A program made the position numbers and the translations under genes. From Aquabacterium sp. (GTDB lineage Bacteria > Pseudomonadota > Gammaproteobacteria > Burkholderiales > Burkholderiaceae_C): 64,000 nucleotides of DNA. Position 1 is the first letter of the stretch; the number at the start of each line of letters is the position of its first letter. Shown one piece after another: positions 18,601 to 24,908 of the stretch. The notes below the pieces were generated by a model. That model made no database searches and was not told the origin of the DNA. It worked only from the letters and a program-made list of their open reading frames with translations. The stretch spans positions 1 to 64,000 of the forward strand of contig JAHFQM010000002.1 of the NCBI GenBank assembly GCA_023266355.1, in the 5' to 3' direction.

Positions 18601-21455
18601 CTGCGCGCATCGACCTTGGCGTGCGCCAGCGCCATGCGGATGGCCTGGGCTTGTCCGCTCACGCTGGGCGCGGTGAAGCTGGCTTTGTCGCCTCCGTCGT
18701 TGTTGAGGCCCACGCCCTGGATGACGCCGTACACCGTGTCGCCATCGGCCAGGGCCTGGGACAGGCGCTTGAGCACCACCACGCCACCGCCACTGCCGAA
18801 CACCGTGCCCGAGGCTTGCGCGTCGAACGGGCGGCAGCGGCCATCGGCCGATTCCATGCCACCTTCCACGTGGAGGTAGCCGCCGGCCTGCGGCACGATG
18901 ACGGTGACGCCGCCCGCCAGGGCGACATCACATTGGCCCTGCGCCAGCGCGTGCCAGGCCTGGGTCACGGCCACCAGCGAGGTCGAGCAAGCGGCGTGCA
19001 CGGCCACCGCCGGGCCGTTGAAGTTCAGCCGGTGCGCCACCCGCGTGGCCACGTAGTCCTTCTCGTTGGCCAGCATGGTGGTGAACTCGCCGGCCTGGGC
19101 GATCAGGCCCGGGTCCTCGGCGCGCATGGCCGGCAGGTAGCCGTTGTTGGCCACGCCGGCGTACACGCCGATGCGGTCCGCGGAGCGCGTGGGGTCGATG
19201 CCGGCGTGTTCCAGCCCGCTCCAGCACAGCTCCAGGAAGATGCGCTGCTGCGGGTCCAGCAAGCGGGCTTCGCGGGCCGAGATGCCGAAGAAGCCGGCGT
19301 CGAAGCAATCCGCATCGGACAGCACGCCGCGTGCAGCCACGAAATTCGGCTGGCTGCGCAGAGATTCGGGCACCGAGGGGTCGATCTCGTCCGGACCGAA
19401 GCGGCGAATGGCCTCCTTGCCATCCAGCAGGTGCTGCCAGAAGGTGTCGAGGTCGTGCGCATCGTCCACGCGCACGGCCATGCCGACGATGGCCATGCCT
19501 TCGCCGGGTTGATGCGCGCTTGGGGCTGTGGCTTGGGCCGACGGCCGTGCCTGGGCGCGGGATGCGGTGTTGGCGGATGCCTGACGGGCCAGCGCGGTCA
19601 GACCTGCCACGCTGGGGCGGTCATACACATCGGCCACGCTGAGCTTGATGCCGGCCTCTTTCATGCGGGCCACAAAACGCATCACCAGCAGGGAGCGCGC
19701 ACCGAGGTCGAACAGCTGCGCGTCCTCGTCCAGCGTCGGCAAGCCCAGCAATTCCTGCCACGTGGCGCGGATCACGCCGGCGGGGTCGGCTGGCGCACCG
19801 CCGCTCTGCGGCAGCGGCGTGTGGGCCCGAGCGCCCAGCGCCACCGGCGGCAGGCCGCGGCGGTCTATCTTGCCGCTCGGTGTGGTGGGCAGGCGCGCCA
19901 GCACGGCGAAGCGCACCGGGATCATGTACTCCGGCACGCGGCTGCGCAGCCAGTTGCGCCACTCGGCCACGGGCGGCGCACTGGCATCGGCCTGTGTACC
20001 GGGACGGAGCACCACATGGGCGGTGAGGACGCGGCTGCCATCGGCATCCTGCGGTGCGGTGACCACGGCATCTTGCAGGGTCGGGTGGTCCATCAGGGCC
20101 AGTTCGATGTCGCCGGGCTCGATGCGGAAGCCATCCACCTTGAGCTGCTGGTCGGCACGCCCGAGGTAGCTCAGCACGCCCGATGCGTCCATGCGCACCA
20201 GGTCACCGGTGACGTACCAGCGGCCGGGGTGCTCGTCCACCGGGTCGAGGAAACGCTCGGCGCTGAGGTCGGCGCGGCCCAGGTAGCCGGCGGCCAGGCA
20301 GTCGCCGCCCAGCAGCAACTCGCCTGCCTGCGCGCCTTCACCGTGCGCTGCCGCGCTGTCGCTGTCCTGGCGGGCGCCGTCCTCATCGCGCACCGGGCGC
20401 AGCCACACCGCAACGTGCGGCAGGGCTTGCCCGATGGGGGGGATGTGTGGCCAAACCTGCGGATCGCCCGACAGCTCGTGGGCCGTGACGACATGGCTCT
20501 CGGTCGGGCCGTAGTGGTTGTGCAGCACGGCGTCGCGCTGTCGGGTGAACAGGGCGCGGATGTCCGGGGTGATCTGCAGCTGTTCACCTGCGCTCACCAC
20601 GTCTTGCAAGTGCAGCGGCTCGGTGTGATCCGTGCCGCCCAAGGCTTCCGCATCGGCCTGCGCCAGCATCTGCAGGGCCACGTAGGGCAGGTACAGGCGC
20701 GACACCTGCATCTGAGCCAGCGCCTGGTGCAGCCTGGCTGGGTCGCGGCGTTCTTCGTCGGACACCAGCACCAGCGTGCCGCCGGTGGCCACGGTCGAGA
20801 CGATCTCCTGGAAGTGGACGTCGAAGGACAGCGGTGCGAATTGCAAGGTCCGGGCGGCTTGGCCCAGGCGGGGGTGGGCCAGGTGCCAGCCGATCAGGTG
20901 CGCCAGCGGCGAGCAGCCCATGGCCACGCCCTTGGGACGCCCCGTGGAGCCCGAGGTGAACAGCACGTAGGCCAGATCGCCCGTGTCTGCATGGGGCAGG
21001 GGGCCCACCGGCGCGGGGGCGGCCAGGGTGGGCAGTTCGGGCACGAGCGCGCGCAAGGCCTGCAAGGCACTGGCCTCGCCCACCACAGCGCGCACCTGGG
21101 CGTCTTGCAGCATGGCTTGCAGGCGGTCTGCGGGGTAACTCAGGTCCAGCGGGACATAAGCCAGGCCCGCCTCGATGGCCGCCAGGATGGACACGATGGT
21201 GTCCGCACTGCGGGTGGCCGCGATGCCCAGGCGTTGCCCGGGGCGCAGGCCGGCGGCGAGCCAGGCGTCGTGCCGCTGCGAGACATGCTCTGCCAGGGTC
21301 TGGTAAGTCCAGCGCACCCCCAGCCCTTCCAGCGCGAGGGCGTCGGGCAGGCGTTCGGCAGTCTGTCGGAGTGCCTGGCGGATGTGACAAAACGGCAGAG
21401 GCGTCGTTGAATATGCAGTGGCTGACATGCCTGGCGGATGTTGAATGTGGCTCAT
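6669..21455 (-). CDS. Hybrid NRPS-PKS megasynthase, A-PCP-KS-AT-ACP-AMT-C-A-PCP-C-PCP-C-A-PCP
   Basis: A 4,928-residue enzyme. Domains: A1 about 20-530 (pocket D-V-Q-Y-V-A-H-V-V-K, Pro-like); PCP1 (S588); KS about 655-1080 (C823 in ACSTS, EAHGTGT); AT about 1165-1460 (S1282 in GHSIGEY, HAFH, so malonyl-type); ACP (S1613); class III PLP aminotransferase about 1750-2205 (K2045 in YGKIIGGG); C1 about 2230-2660 with S2361-H2362 for HH; A2 about 2670-3165 (D-I-L-Q-L-G-M-V-W-K, Gly-like); PCP2 (S3223); C2 about 3285-3710 (H3423, DA for DG); PCP3 (S3787), no A domain; C3 about 3855-4280 (H3984); A3 about 4310-4800 (Gly-like); PCP4 (S4857). No KR, TE or R domain; the protein ends in a 50-residue tail with WLSRWLGR. 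The ATG at 21455 has GAGGG 7 bases upstream; a longer in-frame extension has no domain. Predicted chain: Pro, malonate-derived beta-amino unit, Gly, optional residue, Gly. Pocket readings were made by eye. Confidence 0.93.
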   Translation of the reverse strand: MSHIQHPPGMSATAYSTTPLPFCHIRQALRQTAERLPDALALEGLGVRWTYQTLAEHVSQRHDAWLAAGLRPGQRLGIAATRSADTIVSILAAIEAGLAYVPLDLSYPADRLQAMLQDAQVRAVVGEASALQALRALVPELPTLAAPAPVGPLPHADTGDLAYVLFTSGSTGRPKGVAMGCSPLAHLIGWHLAHPRLGQAARTLQFAPLSFDVHFQEIVSTVATGGTLVLVSDEERRDPARLHQALAQMQVSRLYLPYVALQMLAQADAEALGGTDHTEPLHLQDVVSAGEQLQITPDIRALFTRQRDAVLHNHYGPTESHVVTAHELSGDPQVWPHIPPIGQALPHVAVWLRPVRDEDGARQDSDSAAAHGEGAQAGELLLGGDCLAAGYLGRADLSAERFLDPVDEHPGRWYVTGDLVRMDASGVLSYLGRADQQLKVDGFRIEPGDIELALMDHPTLQDAVVTAPQDADGSRVLTAHVVLRPGTQADASAPPVAEWRNWLRSRVPEYMIPVRFAVLARLPTTPSGKIDRRGLPPVALGARAHTPLPQSGGAPADPAGVIRATWQELLGLPTLDEDAQLFDLGARSLLVMRFVARMKEAGIKLSVADVYDRPSVAGLTALARQASANTASRAQARPSAQATAPSAHQPGEGMAIVGMAVRVDDAHDLDTFWQHLLDGKEAIRRFGPDEIDPSVPESLRSQPNFVAARGVLSDADCFDAGFFGISAREARLLDPQQRIFLELCWSGLEHAGIDPTRSADRIGVYAGVANNGYLPAMRAEDPGLIAQAGEFTTMLANEKDYVATRVAHRLNFNGPAVAVHAACSTSLVAVTQAWHALAQGQCDVALAGGVTVIVPQAGGYLHVEGGMESADGRCRPFDAQASGTVFGSGGGVVVLKRLSQALADGDTVYGVIQGVGLNNDGGDKASFTAPSVSGQAQAIRMALAHAKVDARSIGYVEAHGTGTALGDPIEVAALTRAWSEDTADTGFCLLGSVKGHVGHLVAAAGVLGLIKATMALHRECVPGTLHFEHPNPQIDFASTPFHVSAQAQAWPRAGAGDAPGATPRRAAVSSFGVGGTNAHVIVAEAPAPTSARVQVPDEAAALQLLPLSAKHPEALLQRAQGLARHLQRLQQSQADVPLSAVAATLMRGRQAMPLRTTVVASTVAEAIEALQKVQGHSTSLRAPRLVFLFPGQGSQHPGMARGLCEAFPAFREAFEQCLAAAPDALAQTLRHLLTQATPDDAQAAEALAETRHAQPALFAVSHALGAWLDSLGLKPQAMIGHSIGEYAAACHAGVMDVADAMRAVIARGEAMFAQPGGAMLAVRTDADTLRPWLPARVDIAALNAPQLTVVAGPHDDIAQLATTLEARDIGVTRLKVSHAFHSAAMDGALPRVQAALAQARLQAPQATLYSCISGAPLRADEATDPAYWARQVRAPVAFSRAVLTEQAQGQTVFVEVGPGQALTALVRQHRDGNAAPSPTVPLLSSAQAALQGTGEPARHAMQALGQLWAIGADIAWPVPARSPRLALPSYPFRRDVHWFTRSTRNTSHIHMANVPPAGDTGLSASEPAQLSSPTMNRLPRIEQEINRILNDVAGLPPESAQRDATFVDQGLDSLSLTQATLEIEKAFGIKLRFRRLLEDLDTLAKLAAFFDGQLPADRFAPPPALAAPAAPPAPSHVAQLMPAGGGDSTLQQLIQQQMQLMSQQLALMSGQTAVPHTAAAPAALAQAAAPALVTPAQAAEQPGKNALVEKPFGASARIVLNAQNDVTPAQQQWIDDFIQRYNARTGRSKAFSQAHRKVMSDPRVVTGFNPLWKDLVYPIVADRSEGARIWDIDGNAYIDLLSCFGANLLGYKPAEVTQAMIEQLQRGIEVGPQHPMAAEVAQLISDLTGMERVAFCNTGSEAVMGAMRMARTVTGRKKIAIFNNSYHGIFDEVVVRGTKQLRSLSAAPGILANAVENILVLDYDSPESLEVLRKCAHELAAIMIEPIQNKYPTLQPKAFVQQLREIATQGGAALIFDEVVTGFRVAPGGAQEFYGVRADIATYGKIIGGGLPFAAIAGGSLWMDALDGGHWQYGDESYPEAGVTYFAGTFVRHPLALAAARATLQHLKRGGHALYSTLNARTQRLADKLNAAFATRNAPVKAVHCATLWRLSWDDNTRHISLFYYLARFYGLHLYEQFGHFVTEAMSDQDCDLIADTFVRVLDELMGLGLIAAREGDAPLARSATSASTASSALAPGQTERWLAAIYDPAARLALNESFCVTLKGQVDAAALKLALQDVLQRHDAFKLSFDLDQPRQTRHADTQVPIAEIDLRAWPDGDQALDQHAWQASATDFHLDQAPLARASILSLADGRVVVHVVASHLVFDGWASSVFNAELAQAYRARSQGQVPQWPPAASPLQFADAEHARFGGADGQASVAYWKQVLQDLPPPVALGDKAPSGPRTFAADTVRACIDGAALAQLKAQAKAHDATLFQWLLQSVADFIAQESGQRDIVVSIPYAVQSLERHAPLLADGVLDLPVRLQTRDGESVGDRVRRTKGALMDAMEHPLMTQGTAARALGLQAEGSRPALTSIYFNLNPKVDLSAWTPLKAAMHEGRKRGLLSEVFFNFYEQADALTLDLHHSTEHLSPARAQALVDRLVGLLAPTSTSVPMAVDARLRARNQTDRALASPARVEAWLSHQTQRSPSSTAVVTHEGKLSHQELASQSNRIGRMLQSLGVGPGHRVGISLPRGRHLLPALLGVLKSGAAYVPMDPGFPAERLQMMAQDAALSRVITHSSCAHASGLPDAMQLQLDRDAALLDAFSDAPLPPQTDAEAPAYVIYTSGSTGRPKGVAVPHRAVCNFLASMAREPGLQASDRLLAVTTLSFDIAVLELLLPLHVGGTVVLATRDQAMDGEALMALAAQQGVSVMQATPTTWHLLLDAGWQPPRGFRALVGGEPLPAALAAALLAKGCDVWNMYGPTETTVWSTLSHVTDPAAKICIGRPIDNTQVWVLDDALRPLPIGAEGEICIGGEGVALGYHGRPDLTAERFVALPWAPGASRPVYRTGDLGRWREDGQLEHLGRMDFQVKIRGYRIELGEIEAQLEQLTGVSRAVVVAREVTPGDMALLGYVVPQAGAALDTAALRTALRQTLPDYMVPRTVLALPALPLLPNNKVDRKALPLPLAIAVAPEPAPTSATATPASTSGPAAQAIDTVAREMGQLLGRERLGDTDHFFEQGGHSLMAAKLSASLAKALGQRPGLRMIFDNPTPRQLGQALWQMTASQPTAASTGPDAADTIPIRADQSTAPLSQMQERVWFLENLTPGTVVHSIPTGHRLLGPLNVDAFNRAWQLLVQRQSVLRTVVERGPEGDVQRILPELPFSLIPFDDFSQLPPDERKPAMNKVIAQLVETPYDLEKGPLFTARLFRLSPEEHGLLFQAHHLVWDAWSFDLLYVDLPELYSACLEGREPHLPTLTVSYGDFAAWHNAWMAGPELQRQLGYWREQLTPLPPPLAFPIDHPRPPVMSGRGGSFQFNLAKDITDALRAQAQQHGRTLYITLLAAYALALHRVSEQNDFVIGTPVRGREQPALEHLMGFFVNMLPLRMQPRADMTLTDWLAAVHRKVVDAFSYPDVPFDHLVHVMQVPRDRSRPPIHQVSFSYQDVRERTTRWGNVDHQRMPTPMLGAAQDLALWCVETRNHIEFVFTFNADVLETASVGRFAKSLEQLLRDFVTDPDRPLSGYDFSPGSAQTDPAPALPAPPTPPTATASPAAHGSSLEETIADIWRGLLGLPQFLLDDDFFDRGGHSLLVMRAVTQIRSRTGRSVTVHTIFDNPTPRKLAQALGGHTDALPTPPTDTAQVIPHRPEQDTAPLSQMQQRVWYLENLSPHGVAHHIPSAHRLIGPLDTDALNQSWQQLQTRQAALRTVIEHTPTGDRQRVLPEPGASPIAQEDLSALAKDEREATLNARIAALSQQPFDLEKGPLLTLRLFKLDAQDHVLFLLVHHLIWDGWSFQVFNDELSELYAAALAGSPAELPALPVSHGDFAAWHQQWMSGEELQRQTAFWREQLTPLPAPLALPTDHARPAVMSGQGASLVFRLDTQTTQTLRASAQGTGRTLFSTLLGAFGLLLHKLTGQDDLVIGTPVRGRDHPELESLIGFFVNTLPVRLRPRADSTVGDWLAQVQRHVIDALSHPDVPLDHLVRTLRPPRDTSRSPLYQALFSYQDARERSSTWGNLTHQRHDVPMVGAAQDLALWCVETQDDIEFTLNYDTGLFSEASIQLFAERLSDLLHRLGSLTDTRVLHVSVSSQRELQALRHWNDTATAWPEATNLVDLLQQQTHARSSDIALSQAGERPLSHAEVWDRAQQIAHHLRAQGLGRGDLVGICMPRCPDLLTSLLGVLLTGAAHVPLDPHYPAERLAYMAEDARLAWVISRSDAMHALTWPRDKTLLTDLDDLRIQQHPTTAAAPDAHRDATLVDPAYVIYTSGSTGKPKGVVVPHGAVVNFLRSMARVPGLQARQRLLAVTTLSFDISTLELLLPLMVGAEVVLCRTEDTRDPFLLKALLEDHIDVMQATPSTWHALIDAGWRGHAGFTALVGGETLSARLATDLLARSQAVWNMYGPTETTVWSTCWQVTHPEQGMRIGRPIANTQIHILDALGLPCPVGCPGELCIGGDGVTLGYLYRPELTAERFVQDPFQLKPGARLYRTGDLARWRAEGELEHLGRLDHQVKVRGHRIELGEIEAALLAIPTVSQAVVVTREDHPGDVRLVAYAVPSERQAAPADAQALKTQLALTLPDHMVPQHIVLLDALPLLPNGKVDRAALPRPTAATANPKATAESKRHPATPQAQAMADIWRELLDTEDVGLDDNFFNLGGHSLLAMRAVTEIKHRTGVTINVRRLIFETLGQLAATDAPTTMADSVAVRQPETPSSPARSAAREGWLSRWLGR

Positions 21456-21806
21456 TTCATTGCCCTCGCATCCGAATCGCCAGGGTGAATCGGGTGCGCT
21501 TTTGCGTGAGGCGCAAGTGGGGCAAGGTCTCCATGTCCATTTCGACCAGTTTGGGCGGCGCTTGAATGCCATGGGCGCAGGTGTGGCCACGGCGACAGGA
21601 TGAAGCCCGCTTGTCATGCACTCCATTAATATGTGCAAATTGCACATCAATATGCCTGCAGGCCATTGACACCTCCCTTTTCTCCACATTGTGGGGGCAG
21701 TAACTGCGTGTATCAGTCCCCAGTTTGAAGGGGCCCGCATTTTCCAGCCGGGTGTTGTTGATTTGTCTTAAGCTCGGTTATCCGATATTCCCAAGTTCGT
21801 TTGCCC
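21456..21806. promoter_or_regulatory. Divergent control region between the megasynthase and dusA
   Basis: About 350 bases with no credible gene; it is visibly richer in A/T around 21610-21790 than the flanking genes. It holds a 17-bp palindrome (21631-21647) and a 10-bp palindrome (21654-21663), described separately. On the plus strand TTGACA at 21665-21670 and TTGATT at 21758-21763 could serve as -35 elements for dusA, but neither has a good -10 at standard spacing. On the minus strand no convincing sigma-70 pair was found for the megasynthase, which suits an activator-dependent promoter. Confidence 0.5.
21631..21663. promoter_or_regulatory. Tandem palindromes, candidate operator of the biosynthetic cluster
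   Basis: ATGTGCAAATTGCACAT (21631-21647) is a perfect inverted repeat of 8-base arms around one central A. GCCTGCAGGC (21654-21663) is a perfect 10-bp palindrome six bases further on. The first lies about 180 bases upstream of the megasynthase start. The arms look like a dimeric regulator site. No regulator gene is present in the cluster, so the protein involved would be encoded elsewhere. Confidence 0.5.
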
Positions 21807-22880
21807 GTGTCTGTTGTTTCGACCCCTGAAGAAGCCTTGTCCCCCTGGCGCGCCTGCGTCGCGCCCATGCTGGACTGGACTGATAGACATTGCAGGTACT
21901 TCCACCGCCTGCTGAGCCCGCACGCCCGGCTTTACACCGAGATGCTGACCACCGGCGCCATCGTGCACGGTGGCATGCACCGTTTCCTGGATTACGACGA
22001 GCGCGAGCACCCCGTCGCTTTGCAGCTCGGTGGCAGCGAGCCGGCCGATCTGGCCCACTGCGCCAAGCTGGCCCAGCAATGGGGCTATGACGAGGTCAAC
22101 CTCAATTGCGGTTGCCCCAGCGAGCGCGTGCAGCGCGGCGCTTTCGGCGCCTGTCTGATGAACGAGGCCACCTTGGTGGCCGACTGCGTCAAGGCCATGA
22201 TCGATGCCGTCGGCGGTGACCCGAAGGTGCCCATCACCGTCAAGCACCGCATCGGCATCGACCAGGGCGAGTCCTATGACTTCGTGCGTGACTTCGTGGG
22301 CACCGTGGCCGACGTGGGTTGCCAAGTCTTCATCGTGCACGCGCGCAATGCCTGGCTCAAAGGCCTGAGCCCCAAGGAAAACCGCGAGATCCCGCCGCTG
22401 CGCTACGACGTGGTGCACCGCCTCAAGCAGGACTTCCCGCAGCTGACCATCGTGCTCAACGGCGGTCTGGCCGACAACGCCGCCAGCCTGGCGCAACTGC
22501 AGCCGGGCGCCGTGCTCGACGGCGTGGCGCTCGATGGCGTCATGGTGGGCCGTGCGGCGTACCACACGCCCTGGATCCTCTCGGAGTGGGACGAGCTCTT
22601 CTTCGGCCAGCCGGCCCGCAGCGAGGCGCTCACGCGCGAAGCCGTCGAGGCCGAGATGGTCGCCTACGTGGAGCGCGAGATGGCGCGCACCCAGGGCTGG
22701 GCGCACGGCGAGGTGCGCTGGCACCAGGTGATCCGCCACATCCTGGGGCTCTACAACGGCCTGCCCGGCGCGCGGCGCTGGCGCCAGGTGTGGTCCGACC
22801 ACACGCTCAAGCACCACCTGCCGTCCGAGGTGATGCGCCTGGCGCACCAGCGGCCCGAGCGCGCGCCCGAGGCGGCCTGA
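21807..22880 (+). CDS. dusA: tRNA-dihydrouridine(20/20a) synthase DusA
   Basis: A 357-residue FMN-dependent tRNA dihydrouridine synthase. VAPMLDWTDRHCRYFHRLLSP at the N-terminus is the DusA signature. NLNCGCPSERVQ carries the catalytic Cys, VPITVKHRIGID and IVHARNAWLKGLSPKENREIPPL follow, and VMVGRAAYHTPW near the C-terminus binds the FMN phosphate. It reduces uridines 20/20a in the D-loop of tRNA. The start is uncertain: GTG at 21807 is chosen, TTG at 21801 is possible, and neither has a clear ribosome binding site. It is divergent from the megasynthase and marks the end of the accessory region. The adenine deaminase gene follows 37 bases downstream on the same strand. Confidence 0.93.
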   Translation: MSVVSTPEEALSPWRACVAPMLDWTDRHCRYFHRLLSPHARLYTEMLTTGAIVHGGMHRFLDYDEREHPVALQLGGSEPADLAHCAKLAQQWGYDEVNLNCGCPSERVQRGAFGACLMNEATLVADCVKAMIDAVGGDPKVPITVKHRIGIDQGESYDFVRDFVGTVADVGCQVFIVHARNAWLKGLSPKENREIPPLRYDVVHRLKQDFPQLTIVLNGGLADNAASLAQLQPGAVLDGVALDGVMVGRAAYHTPWILSEWDELFFGQPARSEALTREAVEAEMVAYVEREMARTQGWAHGEVRWHQVIRHILGLYNGLPGARRWRQVWSDHTLKHHLPSEVMRLAHQRPERAPEAA

Positions 22881-22908
22881 GCCGGTTCCCGGTTCCTCAC
22901 CCAACTGA

Positions 22909-24839
<1,931 letters not shown>

Positions 24840-24908
24840 GCGGCAAGTGTGCGCGAAAGCTGCCATCATGTGCCTCCCCTTTGCGCAAGTCCCCACGCCT
24901 TGGTCCAC

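Noticed and set aside
18057..21410. A 1,117-residue plus-strand open frame antisense to A1-KS-AT
   Set aside because: Same shadow effect; no recognisable motif, and the minus-strand frame carries the complete KS and A domain motifs over the same bases.
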